A DNA stretch of 64,000 nucleotides from Bacteroidales bacterium (GTDB taxonomy: Bacteria > Bacteroidota > Bacteroidia > Bacteroidales > Muribaculaceae). Under the pieces are notes generated by a model. The model made no database searches. It worked only from the letters and a program-made list of their open reading frames with translations, and had not been told where the DNA came from. The stretch is taken from the NCBI GenBank assembly GCA_910575545.1, contig CAJTFH010000001.1, positions 237,972 to 301,971 of the forward strand. The letters are read 5' to 3'. A program made the position numbers and the translations under genes. Below are positions 1 through 8,706 of this stretch, one piece after another (within the stretch, counting starts at the first letter, position 1; each line of letters opens with the position of its first letter).

Positions 1-1038
1 CAGCTCATCACCCGTGCCACGGCCTTCCGGCGAAGGCAACCCCTTGCCACGCAAACGAAGCACTTTACCGGGTTGTGTGCCGGCTGGGATTGTCAATCTT
101 GCCCGACCGGTGATAGTCGGAACCTCAACTGCACCTCCGAGAGCTGCCGTAGGAATATCAAGCATCAGGTTGTAGATTACATCATTCCCGTCGCGAATAA
201 GCTCAGGATGTTTCACTTCCTGAATCACCACCAGCAGGTCGCCGTTTACTCCTCCACGACGCGGAGCATTACCTTTACCTTTTACGGTAAGAGTCATGCC
301 ATCCTGCACACCTGCGGGTATGTGGAATGAAACCAGCTCTTCGCGCCGTTGAACACCTTCGCCATTGCAATAAGAACAGGTTTGGGAAATTATTTTCCCT
401 TCACCTTCACATTGCGGACAGATGCCCACTGCTTCTTGCGGGCCGAAAATGCCCTGCACAATCTGGCTGATTGTGCCAGTTCCATGGCAGGTGGGGCAGG
501 TTGTAAACGCCGTGCCATCTTTCGCACCGGTTCCGTTGCAATGTTCGCATTTCACATTGGTGGGTATCTTCAACGTTTTGTCGACGCCCGACTGTATTTC
601 AGCCAATGTCATTTTGACTGTTATACGAAGGTCGGAACCCCGTCGCTGGGGCTTTTGCCTCCGACGCGACGAACGTCCGCCTGTAGCACCGCCGAATCCG
701 CCTCCGAAATTGAAATGGCCGCCGAATATGTCGCCGAATTGAGAGAAAATATCCTCCATCGACATGCCACCGGCACTGTAATAACCGCCTTGGCCACCAC
801 CAAAGCCCTGAGGCCCCATCGAATGCCCGAATTGGTCATACCTCTGGCGTTTTTCATCGTTTGAAAGAACTTCATAAGCCTCAGCGGCCTCTTTAAACCG
901 TTCTTCCGCAGCCTTATCACCAGGATTTTTATCAGGATGATATTTAATGGCCAACTTCCTGTAGGCTTTCTTTATTTCATCAGCGCTGGCGTTTTTTTCA
1001 ACACCAAGCACTTCATAATAATCTCTTTTTTGCTCCAT
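1..1038 (-). CDS. dnaJ: Chaperone DnaJ (Hsp40), 3' end outside window
   Basis: This is the J-domain co-chaperone that delivers unfolded proteins to DnaK and stimulates its ATPase. The N-terminus reads [13 protein letters not shown] and carries the HPD motif (YHPDKNPGD, near residue 35). A Gly/Phe-rich linker follows, and then four CxxCxGxG zinc repeats ([32 protein letters not shown]) and the start of the C-terminal substrate-binding domain. 346 codons are visible and the frame is open to base 1, so the last roughly 30 to 40 residues are missing. The gene follows grpE by 45 bases on the same strand, so the two are probably one heat-shock operon. Identification is secure. Confidence 0.97.
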   Translation of the reverse strand, partial: MEQKRDYYEVLGVEKNASADEIKKAYRKLAIKYHPDKNPGDKAAEERFKEAAEAYEVLSNDEKRQRYDQFGHSMGPQGFGGGQGGYYSAGGMSMEDIFSQFGDIFGGHFNFGGGFGGATGGRSSRRRQKPQRRGSDLRITVKMTLAEIQSGVDKTLKIPTNVKCEHCNGTGAKDGTAFTTCPTCHGTGTISQIVQGIFGPQEAVGICPQCEGEGKIISQTCSYCNGEGVQRREELVSFHIPAGVQDGMTLTVKGKGNAPRRGGVNGDLLVVIQEVKHPELIRDGNDVIYNLMLDIPTAALGGAVEVPTITGRARLTIPAGTQPGKVLRLRGKGLPSPEGRGTGDEL

Positions 1039-1083
1039 TGTTATGGTGTGCTATATAATGCGTATGATATTGAAACGGCAATG

Positions 1084-1710
1084 TTATTGCGCAACAACAA
1101 CTTTGGCGTGTCTCAACACTTTGTCATTGATTGTGTAGCCTTTTGAAACGGTATCTTTAACCTTGCCACGTTCTTCATCAGATTCCGCAGGAACCATGGC
1201 TACAGCCTCGTGAAGCTCAGTGTCGAATGCTGCACCTGTAGACTGCATCTCCTTAACATCGTTGTCAGCCAGATATTTAATCAGTTTGTTATAAATCAGG
1301 CGCATCCCTTCTTTAACCGCTTCTGCATCATTGGTGTCGCGTATGGCTTCCAAACCTCTTTCAAAATCATCGATGATAGGAAGAATGCCTTTCAATGCCT
1401 TTTCAGCGGCAGATTTAATCAAGTCGGTACGCTCACGGAGGGTACGTTTCCTGAAATTATCAAATTCAGCCATCAGAAACAGGTATTCCTTCTTTTCTTT
1501 TTCAATCTCTTCTTCCTTTTGATTCAACAGGTTCTTAAGAGATTCAAGTTCTGACATCTCTACAGACCCGTCATCAGTGGGGTCAACATCATCGATAACT
1601 GCGTCTTCATTATCCTCAAAAGTTTTTGCCGACGGTCTTTCCGATGCAACATGCTGATTGACCGGCTGCTTATTGTCACCTGCATTCCGGTCTTTATTAT
1701 TCCGATTCAT
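1084..1710 (-). CDS. grpE: Nucleotide exchange factor GrpE
   Basis: GrpE releases ADP from DnaK and completes the DnaK-DnaJ-GrpE cycle in the cytoplasm. The 208-residue product has an acidic, disordered N-terminus (about 1 to 55), a long Lys/Glu-rich coiled coil (about 55 to 90), the typical FRKRTLRERTDL and LPIIDDFERGLEA segments, and a C-terminal beta domain ending in GYTINDKVLRHAKVVV. Length and motifs are normal for the family. It lies directly upstream of dnaJ, with a sigma-54-like promoter sequence about 50 bases upstream of its start. Confidence 0.97.
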   Translation of the reverse strand: MNRNNKDRNAGDNKQPVNQHVASERPSAKTFEDNEDAVIDDVDPTDDGSVEMSELESLKNLLNQKEEEIEKEKKEYLFLMAEFDNFRKRTLRERTDLIKSAAEKALKGILPIIDDFERGLEAIRDTNDAEAVKEGMRLIYNKLIKYLADNDVKEMQSTGAAFDTELHEAVAMVPAESDEERGKVKDTVSKGYTINDKVLRHAKVVVAQ

Positions 1711-1761
1711 ATATTGTTGTTTATTATTAACGATGTTTAGTCAAATGTCATTGGCAATACA

Positions 1762-1778
1762 AGCAAAAACTTTGCCAA
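1762..1778 (-). promoter_or_regulatory. Sigma-54-like promoter (-24/-12) upstream of grpE
   Basis: On the minus strand the sequence TTGGCAAAGTTTTTGCT has GG and GC dinucleotides separated by ten bases, the spacing that defines sigma-54 promoters (consensus TGGCAC-N5-TTGC). It lies 52 bases upstream of the grpE start codon. No TAnnTTTG box is evident in the same interval. The match is good, but RpoN control of a heat-shock operon is unusual, so this is only a candidate. Confidence 0.4.
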
Positions 1779-1880
1779 ATCATTGCTCATTTGCAATTGG
1801 CATCAGCCATATACGCTCAAACGGCTGTTTCATTCAATTTTATAAAAGAATAACAACTCTCGCAAGTGATGGGTTTAGGC

Positions 1881-2714
1881 CTACGAGAAGAGTTTTTTGA
1901 CGAAGATGTCACATCCTGTAAATTTCGCCGACAAGGAATCTGTCAATATGTCACCGTAGAATAACCCGAATACCGAAGATCCGCTACCAGACATCGCAGA
2001 ATACACGGCTCCCATATCTATAAGGTTGTCTTTCACCGATTTTATTTCAGGATATTTGATAAACACCGATTTTTCAAAATCATTTTTCACCTTTCCTTGC
2101 CATTGGTCAACAGTATGGGTGGTCAACAGTTCCGGGAGTTTAAGAGCCGGTACACATGGAGCCACTCCTGCATATGCATCTTTAGTAGATACTGCCACTG
2201 GCGGTTTAACCACAATAACCCAAAGATTCTCGGGCAACACAAGGTTTATGGGCGAGAGGGTGGTGCCGGTTCCTTCACATAGCATGGGCCGGTTATAGAT
2301 AAAAAACGGACAATCAGCACCCAACGATGAAGCCATCCCGGCCAACAACTCGTCTGAGAATCCTAACAAAAACATCTCATTTATCGTTTTCAAAGCAAAA
2401 GCGGCATCAGCCGACCCGCCCCCCAGTCCGGCTCCGTCGGGAATCACTTTATGCAGAAAGATATTCACACTGGGGAAACCGGCATAATTTCTCATCAGTG
2501 CAACCGCCTTCATAACAAGATTTTTATCCGGAGGGCAGTCTATGCTACGGCCCGATATGCTGAGATGATCCCGATCGCCATCAGATATGACGATTTCCAG
2601 CACATCACACCATGGAATAGGCATCATAACCGTAGATATATCGTGATAACCGTCTGAACGACGGTTTAAGACATCAAGACCGATATTGATTTTAGCATTA
2701 GGGAAAACTATCAT
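1881..2714 (-). CDS. ispE: 4-diphosphocytidyl-2-C-methyl-D-erythritol kinase IspE
   Basis: IspE is the GHMP kinase that phosphorylates CDP-methylerythritol in the MEP pathway of isoprenoid synthesis. The 277-residue protein starts with the family pattern NAKINIGLDVLNRRSDGYH and carries the glycine-rich ATP loop PDGAGLGGGSADAA (about residue 90), a SLGADCPFF segment, and the third GHMP motif AMSGSGSSVFGLF near the C-terminus. Length is normal. A promoter with TTGC-N19-TAAGTTTG lies just upstream, so the gene is probably transcribed alone. Confidence 0.96.
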   Translation of the reverse strand: MIVFPNAKINIGLDVLNRRSDGYHDISTVMMPIPWCDVLEIVISDGDRDHLSISGRSIDCPPDKNLVMKAVALMRNYAGFPSVNIFLHKVIPDGAGLGGGSADAAFALKTINEMFLLGFSDELLAGMASSLGADCPFFIYNRPMLCEGTGTTLSPINLVLPENLWVIVVKPPVAVSTKDAYAGVAPCVPALKLPELLTTHTVDQWQGKVKNDFEKSVFIKYPEIKSVKDNLIDMGAVYSAMSGSGSSVFGLFYGDILTDSLSAKFTGCDIFVKKLFS

Positions 2715-2733
2715 GGATTTTTCAAATTTCCGG

Positions 2734-2764
2734 CAAACTTAAAAAAAAAAGCACTATCTTGCAA
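2734..2764 (-). promoter_or_regulatory. Bacteroidales-type promoter for ispE
   Basis: On the minus strand a -7 box TAAGTTTG (2734-2741) is preceded by 19 bases and TTGC (2761-2764), which fits the Bacteroides pattern TTTG-N19/21-TAnnTTTG with one change in the -33 box. The ten-A run at 2741-2750 lies in the spacer. Confidence 0.55.
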
Positions 2765-2828
2765 CCTTCAAACAGCCTCATGCATCTAAAAGATAAACAT
2801 GATTTGAAAATCAAAAAAACACGACGAT

Positions 2829-3695
2829 ATGAAAAAACTACCATCAATTCTGGCCACCATCTTATTTCCATTCGCCATGGCCGGCCAACCTCAAACAAAC
2901 ATAACCGAGAATCCCGATTCAATCATCCAAACTGATTCGATAGTTGTTGCAGAGGCTGTCCCTACAATAGAAGAGAATACACTGACATCAGAGAACCCAT
3001 TGACATCATCCCTGACGGTCATAGATGGCGATGAATATGTTTTGACTGACGGCAAGGCCTACAAAATCGACGACCTTGCGAACTATGACAAAGGCGATAC
3101 CAAAGCGCGTTTGATTCAGAAAGTTGTGATGCTCGCAATTTGTTTCATCGTGCCATGTGTGACAATTCTCGCAATTCTAATCATTCTCATGGTATTTTTC
3201 CTGAAGAAGAACCGTTCAAGAGACGGAATCATACAAAAAGCCATCGACTCCGGCTATCAGCTTCCTGATTCATTTTATACAGGACAACGAACAGTATTTG
3301 TCGATCAATCATACCCCACTGACAATAGTGCTGTAGACAATGATTCCGCAAAAGGGCCTTTCGGATTCAAAATGACAGATCCGTCGATACGTGACCCTAA
3401 GAAATTTTCATCCGGAGTGACATTAGCTGCTGTCGGCCTTGCAATACTACTGTTTTTTGTATGCCAAAGAGAGTGGGGAATCGGATTACTTGCCGGAGGC
3501 ATTCCTCTGTTTATCGGCCTGGGTCGCTTGATAGGATATTTTTATATCCCCGGATATACATCTGCCGGATTAAAAAAAGACGATTATTACCGCCAGCATG
3601 TATATAATCATTACAGCCGCAAAAACAATCATATCGAGCCCCAAACGCCATCATGCCCGCCTCCGTGTCCGGGAGAGAGGAACGAAAATAGATGA
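2829..3695 (+). CDS. Membrane protein of DUF6249 type, hypothetical
   Basis: The function is unknown. The 288-residue protein starts with a signal peptide (MKKLPSILATILFPFAMAG). A Ser/Thr/Asp-rich periplasmic segment follows up to about residue 95, then a strong membrane helix at about 100 to 125, a cytoplasmic stretch beginning KKNRSRDGIIQKAIDSGYQLP, and two close membrane helices at about 200 to 240. The segment after the first helix resembles DUF6249 proteins, which are often found near ECF sigma factors in Bacteroidota. It lies 78 bases upstream of an ECF sigma gene on the same strand and could be a regulator or sensor of that factor. The family name is my recognition, not a search result. 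Confidence 0.7.
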   Translation: MKKLPSILATILFPFAMAGQPQTNITENPDSIIQTDSIVVAEAVPTIEENTLTSENPLTSSLTVIDGDEYVLTDGKAYKIDDLANYDKGDTKARLIQKVVMLAICFIVPCVTILAILIILMVFFLKKNRSRDGIIQKAIDSGYQLPDSFYTGQRTVFVDQSYPTDNSAVDNDSAKGPFGFKMTDPSIRDPKKFSSGVTLAAVGLAILLFFVCQREWGIGLLAGGIPLFIGLGRLIGYFYIPGYTSAGLKKDDYYRQHVYNHYSRKNNHIEPQTPSCPPPCPGERNENR

Positions 3696-3773
3696 GGCAT
3701 GTATAACCAAAACGGCATAACTTCATTTGTCAAGCATTAGAAAACCGAAATCAAATCACAGCACCGAAAGCTA

Positions 3774-4319
3774 ATGGCAATCAATAAGATTGAAGAAATG
3801 AAACTTGTGACCCTCTGTATGGCCACCGACAACCGAGATGCATTTTCCCGGTTGGTGGTGGCATATCAAGAGGAGCTAAGACGTTTCATCTTGAATCTGA
3901 CTTCGGGAGACGGCTGCCTGACAGATGATATAGCTCAAGATACTTTCCTGAAAGCATGGCTTGGCATAAGGTCATTTCAAGGCCTTTCAGGTTTCAGAAC
4001 ATGGCTGTATCGAATCGCTGTAAATGAATTTTTATCATATCGTCGAAAAAATTCAAAAGCAGTCTGGTCAGATAAGCCTCTTGAAGATATGCCTATCGTT
4101 TCAGAAACAGATGCTCACAGAATAACCGATGCGAAAATTGATGTCAATACAATGCTAAAGCATCTTCCGGATGCAGAAAGGATTGTCACTTTGCTATTTT
4201 ATCTTGAGGATATGCCCATCAAAAAAATATGCAAAGTCACATCAATGCCAGAAGGGACAGTTAAATCATACCTGAACCGTGCACGACGCCATATGTCTGA
4301 TTTTCTTAATAATAATTAA
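3774..4319 (+). CDS. ECF-type RNA polymerase sigma factor
   Basis: This is a sigma-70 family factor of the extracytoplasmic-function class. Its 181 residues show region 2 at about 20 to 85 (LTDDIAQDTFLKAWLGIRSF, then TWLYRIAVNEFLSYRR) and region 4 at about 125 to 175 (LPDAERIVTLLFYLEDMPIKKICKV, then GTVKSYLNRARRHM). There is no region 1 or 3, as expected. The stop lies 7 bases before the next gene, a small membrane protein, and the gene follows a DUF6249-type membrane protein. The three probably form one signalling unit. The regulon cannot be read from the window. Confidence 0.95.
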   Translation: MAINKIEEMKLVTLCMATDNRDAFSRLVVAYQEELRRFILNLTSGDGCLTDDIAQDTFLKAWLGIRSFQGLSGFRTWLYRIAVNEFLSYRRKNSKAVWSDKPLEDMPIVSETDAHRITDAKIDVNTMLKHLPDAERIVTLLFYLEDMPIKKICKVTSMPEGTVKSYLNRARRHMSDFLNNN

Positions 4320-4326
4320 CCACACA

Positions 4327-4710
4327 ATGAATTCCTATATGAAAAATAAGTTTGTCAAAAGCATTCCTTCTGAGGTTAGCATCAAGCAAACCGACAGAAA
4401 GCTACGGGAATTAATCTGTGAGAGGCTTCCACAAGCTCCGGAAGATGTTTGGTTTTCTCAGAAAGTGATGAACAGGCTTCCTGAAAAAAGGAAGCGTCAG
4501 CATATGCCGCTGGCCGAGAAGTTCTGCTATATAGCGAGTCTTGTTTTCCTGATAACAGGGTGGGGGGCGACGCTGATCAATGCCCTCCGATTCGGACTGA
4601 CGCCTCTGACGCTCACACTTGCCGCCATCCTGCCGGCCATAACCCTTTTCTGCGTATTTACCGTAGCAGCCCCAGCACTCCGCCGCACATTCGGCGGATT
4701 ATGGCCATAA
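4327..4710 (+). CDS. Small membrane protein, possible anti-sigma partner
   Basis: The function is unknown. From the ATG at 4327 the product has 127 residues: a charged N-terminal half of about 65 residues (SEVSIKQTDRKLRELICERL) and two hydrophobic helices at about 65 to 85 and 95 to 118. A frame exists upstream to 4279, but that start overlaps the sigma gene by 40 bases, so 4327 (or 4339) is preferred. Position directly after an ECF sigma factor and a cytoplasmic-tail-plus-membrane layout fit an anti-sigma or sigma-modulating role. No zinc-binding HxxxCxxC motif of classic ZAS anti-sigma factors is visible. Confidence 0.7.
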   Translation: MNSYMKNKFVKSIPSEVSIKQTDRKLRELICERLPQAPEDVWFSQKVMNRLPEKRKRQHMPLAEKFCYIASLVFLITGWGATLINALRFGLTPLTLTLAAILPAITLFCVFTVAAPALRRTFGGLWP

Positions 4711-4728
4711 TAATCGGATAATTATCAT

Positions 4729-4736
4729 TAAATTTG
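4729..4736 (+). promoter_or_regulatory. Possible -7 box before the MATE gene
   Basis: TAAATTTG matches the Bacteroides -7 element TAnnTTTG and lies 42 bases before the MATE start codon. No clear TTTG is found 19 to 21 bases upstream, so the promoter call is weak. Confidence 0.35.
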
Positions 4737-4777
4737 CAGCGTAAAATCCTTTCAATACTGCTTCAATCCAGGATACA

Positions 4778-6121
4778 ATGCTGCGCAGATGCCTTTCTAT
4801 ATTATCGTTAGCCCTGCCTGTGATGATTTCTCAGGTAGGGAATATTGTTGTGTCATTTGCCGACAATATCATGGTCGGAAAATATACTACTGAGGCTCTG
4901 GCCGCATCTTCCTTCTGTGTCAACATATTCAATGTGGTCATCATATGTAGCATGGGATTCTCATATGGGCTCACTCCGCTGATAGGAATGCTTTTCGCCA
5001 CTAAAAAACATTCCGACATCGGGCTGACTATGAGAGCCGGATTGATTGCCAATATTTGCGTCGGAATCTTGCTGACAGGCATTATGGGTGTCGGATATTT
5101 CTTTCTTGACCATATGGGGCAGCCGGTAGAACTGCTGCCAATCATAAAGCCGTATTATCTCATATGTTTGGCGTCGTTGGTATTCCTGTCGGTTTTCAAT
5201 GCCTTTGCCCAATGGAGCTATGCAGTCAGGAATACTGCCATGCCTATGTGGATATTGTTGAGCTGCAATGTAATAAATATTGCCGGGAACTATGTGCTGA
5301 TATACGGACATTTCGGAGCACCGGAACTCGGACTGACCGGTGCCGGCATTTCAACTCTAATGGTCAGGATACTTGCAGCCGTCATCATTACTGCCATATT
5401 CTTCTTTAAAAAGTCTAACGCACCTTACAAAAATGGATTCTGCAACAAAGCATTGCCAATAACACGCCAGCTCATGAATAAAGTTATTGGAACGTCATGG
5501 CCTGTGGCGCTTCAAATGGCGTTTGAAGCATCTGCATTTTCGGGGTGTGCGATTTTCGCAGGCTGGTTAGGCACAATAGACCTCGCCGCCTACCAGATTA
5601 TAGTGGTTGTTAGTTCACTGGGATTCTGTATATATTATAGCATCGGCACCGCAATCGCTGTGCTAGTGTCAAACGAAGTGGGGAACGGTTCAATGGCAGG
5701 ATGCCGCCGGGTCTCTTTCGATGGTTATGCCGTAATGTTGTTTTTTGCCGCATTGGCAATGATGGTGTTTGTGTGTTTTTCAAAACAATTCATGGGGATG
5801 TTTACCGACGATGCCGCCGTATTGATGACCGCGCAAAGCCTTATTTTCCCGTTAGCACTTTATCAGCTCGGCGACGCCACCCAGGTGACATTCGCAAATG
5901 CCCTTAGAGGAACATCACATGTGATGCCTATGTTGTGGATAGCCTTTGTAAGCTACGTGGTTGTGGGTCTGACATCGTCGTGGATTATAGCATTCCCTTG
6001 CAATATGGGTCTATATGGCATCGTGTTGAGTTTTTCAATCTCATTATTCCTGGCGGGTGGATTATTCCTGCATTTCTTTTTAAGATTGACAAAACATGCC
6101 ACACCGGCCATCACACATTAG
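4778..6121 (+). CDS. MATE family multidrug/sodium efflux transporter
   Basis: This is an inner-membrane exporter of the multidrug and toxic compound extrusion family, which uses Na+ or H+ gradients. The 447 residues are almost wholly hydrophobic and can be divided into about twelve helices in two halves. Family features include LPVMISQVGNIVVSFADNIMVG at the N-terminus and PVALQMAFEASAFSG at the start of the second half. Length is typical. The substrate is not predictable. A possible promoter lies just upstream, and the following hydrolase gene has its own promoter. Confidence 0.93.
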   Translation: MLRRCLSILSLALPVMISQVGNIVVSFADNIMVGKYTTEALAASSFCVNIFNVVIICSMGFSYGLTPLIGMLFATKKHSDIGLTMRAGLIANICVGILLTGIMGVGYFFLDHMGQPVELLPIIKPYYLICLASLVFLSVFNAFAQWSYAVRNTAMPMWILLSCNVINIAGNYVLIYGHFGAPELGLTGAGISTLMVRILAAVIITAIFFFKKSNAPYKNGFCNKALPITRQLMNKVIGTSWPVALQMAFEASAFSGCAIFAGWLGTIDLAAYQIIVVVSSLGFCIYYSIGTAIAVLVSNEVGNGSMAGCRRVSFDGYAVMLFFAALAMMVFVCFSKQFMGMFTDDAAVLMTAQSLIFPLALYQLGDATQVTFANALRGTSHVMPMLWIAFVSYVVVGLTSSWIIAFPCNMGLYGIVLSFSISLFLAGGLFLHFFLRLTKHATPAITH

Positions 6122-6130
6122 ATTTATCAA

Positions 6131-6162
6131 TTTGGCGACATGGGAAAAATGCACTAACTTTG
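6131..6162 (+). promoter_or_regulatory. Bacteroidales promoter for the hydrolase-murF-ddl cluster
   Basis: TTTG at 6131-6134, 20 bases, then TAACTTTG at 6155-6162 match the consensus exactly. Transcription would begin near 6169, about 19 bases before the TTG start codon of the hydrolase gene. Confidence 0.75.
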
Positions 6163-6187
6163 CGACTATAAAGAAACTGTTTTCATT

Positions 6188-6961
6188 TTGGAAAAAGAGA
6201 TTGACATCGATGGCCAGCATCTTCATTATGAAGTGACCGGCAACGGAAAACCCTTGATTTTGATGCACGGATGGGGGTGCAGCCACACCACCGTCAGCGT
6301 CATAGCTGCAGCGGCATCCATCACCCATACGGTCTATAATCTTGATATGCCGGGATTCGGACTTTCTCCCGAACCAGCTTCGGTATGGGGTGTGGCAGAA
6401 TATTGCCGGATGGTGGAAAATTTCATAAAAGCATTGAACCTCTCAAAACCGGTGCTTGTGGGCCACAGTTTCGGAGGCAGGGTTGCAATTATGCTCGCGG
6501 CGCATCAAAATATAGAAATTGACTCACTGGTGTTAGTGGATGCAGCCGGTGTCAAGCCCCACAGAAATCTAAGGTATTATTTCAAAGTGTATTCGTTCAA
6601 AGCCGCCAAAACTTTGATGCGTCTGGCTCTGAGCAACGAAAAATACACTTCCAGAATTGAAAGAATGAGAGCACGTCGTGGATCGTCAGACTATGCAAAT
6701 GCATCTCCAGCAATGAGAGCAATAATGAGTAAAGTCGTCAATGAAGATCTCACCCCGTTACTCTCGTCTGTATCAAAACCGACATTGTTGATATGGGGAG
6801 AGAATGACACCGCAACCCCTATAAGTGATGCAAAAAAAATGGAACAGTTGATTCCCGATGCCGGATTGGTTAGTTTTCCCGGTTGCGGCCATTACAGCTT
6901 TCTTGAAAATCCAATCCAGTTTAAGGCTGTGCTGAACTCATTCTTATCAACCAGGCCATAA
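6188..6961 (+). CDS. Alpha/beta hydrolase
   Basis: This 257-residue cytoplasmic hydrolase has the complete alpha/beta-hydrolase set: the oxyanion segment LMHGWGCSHT (about 26 to 35), nucleophile elbow GHSFGG (about 95 to 100), acid WGENDTATP (about 205), and catalytic histidine in GCGHYSFLENP (about 237). The start is a TTG at 6188, chosen because the sequence EKEIDIDGQHLHYEVTG begins the normal fold there and no ATG precedes it. Its gene ends 54 bases before murF and is probably cotranscribed with it. The substrate is unknown; related proteins are esterases or C-C bond hydrolases. Confidence 0.88.
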   Translation: MEKEIDIDGQHLHYEVTGNGKPLILMHGWGCSHTTVSVIAAAASITHTVYNLDMPGFGLSPEPASVWGVAEYCRMVENFIKALNLSKPVLVGHSFGGRVAIMLAAHQNIEIDSLVLVDAAGVKPHRNLRYYFKVYSFKAAKTLMRLALSNEKYTSRIERMRARRGSSDYANASPAMRAIMSKVVNEDLTPLLSSVSKPTLLIWGENDTATPISDAKKMEQLIPDAGLVSFPGCGHYSFLENPIQFKAVLNSFLSTRP

Positions 6962-7015
6962 CAAATGCTGTTTCTTTAATCCCCAAAACGATTTTATTCA
7001 TAATATCTGACCATT

Positions 7016-8608
7016 ATGTCTGCAATGACAATAGCGATAATCACAGGATCCATATTGAGTGCGACCGCGATGTTAGACCTTATAAAGGTGTTCTTCCGCG
7101 ACCTGATGATGCTCCAGCAGAACTCCTATCGCAACGAGCGCTACATGAAATGGTTTTCACAGTCAGGTGAAAGCACTTCCATCGGACGGATATTCTGTTG
7201 TATCGGGATGCTCTTTCTTATGGTGCACCATCTGCCATTTTTTGCGGGAGCCATAGTTGCATCAATAATCACCATCTGGCAGTTTATCATATTGAGCACA
7301 AAACGATATAAGAAACCACTGGTATGGACTCCGCGTGCCAGACGTATCTTCGTTACTATGGTCGGCCTTGCAGCCATAACATCAATTATACCCGGAATTT
7401 TATTTGGGCTCCGCATTTTCTGCATCATACTGATGGCTATATTGGTGGTATCACCACTATTGTTGCTTGTCGCCAACGACATCTTGCGGCCGGTAGAAAA
7501 AGCGATAAATAAGAAATATTACGATGATGCGGCATCTATCCTTGCGTCTATGCCCGATTTAAAAATTATCGGTATCACTGGCAGTTATGGAAAAACCTCA
7601 ACCAAGCATTATCTTAACAGAATTTTACAGGAACATTTTTCAACCATGATGACCCCAGGCAGCTATAACACCACCATGGGGGTCATACGCACTATAAGGG
7701 AGTATTTACAGCCATATAACGAGGTGTTTATCGTTGAAATGGGTGCAAAGCAGCCTGGCGACATAAAAGAAATCTGCAATCTTGTAAACCCCACCATGGG
7801 TATAATAACCGCCGTTGGAGAACAACATCTTGAATCATTCAAAAGCATTGAAAATGTGCAACACACCAAATTTGAGTTAGCCGATGCGTTGCCGGCAGAC
7901 GGGCTTATAGTTGTAAATAATGATTTTCCGTTTGCCGCCAATCGTAAAGTAAACAACGCAGAGTGCATCCATTATGGAGTTGCGAATACCGAAAACGCCG
8001 ATTACGTAGCATCTGACATAGAGTTTTCTCCCAACGGAACGGATTTTACAATAACCGGTAAAGGTCTTGATGCGCCTCTACGACTTCACACAAACCTGGT
8101 AGGGGAGTGCAACGTGTCGAACCTTATGGCTGCAGTCGTTGTCGCCTTGAGGCTGAATGTGCCAAAAGATAAAATCCGTTATGCGGTCGGGCAAATAGAG
8201 CAAGTGGAGCATCGCCTTAACATGAAGCACACTCCGGGGGAGGTGACCATTATCGATGACGCATTCAACTCAAATCCACAAGGCTCGAAAATGGCTCTTG
8301 AAGTCCTCGCCATGATGACCGGCGGAAAGCGCATTGTTGTGACACCCGGCATGATTGAACTTGGGGCGCTGCAAAAGGAGGCAAATCAAGAGTTCGGGAA
8401 GCAAATTGCCCGTTGCGCAGATGTGGCAATCATAGTAGGTCGATATAATGCAGATGCCATAATGCAAGGAATTACCGAAGGGGAAATGCCAGTGGCAAAC
8501 ACTCATTATGTCGGTTCTTTCGCAGAAGCACAGAAACTGCTACAGGCGATGCTTCAACCGGGCGATACGGTGCTGTATGAAAACGACCTGCCAGACACAT
8601 TCAAATAA
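7016..8608 (+). CDS. murF: MurF-type Mur ligase with N-terminal membrane helices
   Basis: MurF adds D-Ala-D-Ala to UDP-MurNAc-tripeptide, the last cytoplasmic step of the peptidoglycan precursor. The Mur ligase part starts at about residue 180 with the ATP loop GITGSYGKTST (186-196) and continues through FIVEMGAKQPGDI, IITAVGEQHLESF and IIDDAFNSNPQG. The first roughly 155 residues are an added membrane region with helices at about 5-25, 58-95 and 110-153, so the 530-residue protein is longer than the usual 450. The ddl gene follows and makes its D-Ala-D-Ala substrate. Membrane-extended Mur ligases occur in some Bacteroidota and Firmicutes; a dedicated role different from housekeeping MurF cannot be excluded. 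Confidence 0.88.
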   Translation: MSAMTIAIITGSILSATAMLDLIKVFFRDLMMLQQNSYRNERYMKWFSQSGESTSIGRIFCCIGMLFLMVHHLPFFAGAIVASIITIWQFIILSTKRYKKPLVWTPRARRIFVTMVGLAAITSIIPGILFGLRIFCIILMAILVVSPLLLLVANDILRPVEKAINKKYYDDAASILASMPDLKIIGITGSYGKTSTKHYLNRILQEHFSTMMTPGSYNTTMGVIRTIREYLQPYNEVFIVEMGAKQPGDIKEICNLVNPTMGIITAVGEQHLESFKSIENVQHTKFELADALPADGLIVVNNDFPFAANRKVNNAECIHYGVANTENADYVASDIEFSPNGTDFTITGKGLDAPLRLHTNLVGECNVSNLMAAVVVALRLNVPKDKIRYAVGQIEQVEHRLNMKHTPGEVTIIDDAFNSNPQGSKMALEVLAMMTGGKRIVVTPGMIELGALQKEANQEFGKQIARCADVAIIVGRYNADAIMQGITEGEMPVANTHYVGSFAEAQKLLQAMLQPGDTVLYENDLPDTFK

Positions 8609-8706
8609 TCCTGTTTACAAACATCCACCAGTCGGCAGCAAATGCCTGTAATTACAGGTTCACTACAACTGGCAATATAATCTTTGATAACGTATTTAAC
8701 ATAACA

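Noticed and set aside
349..864. 171-codon plus-strand frame opposite dnaJ
   Set aside because: It is the complement of the conserved DnaJ coding sequence, and its composition (Cys, His, Arg-rich) is that of a shadow frame.
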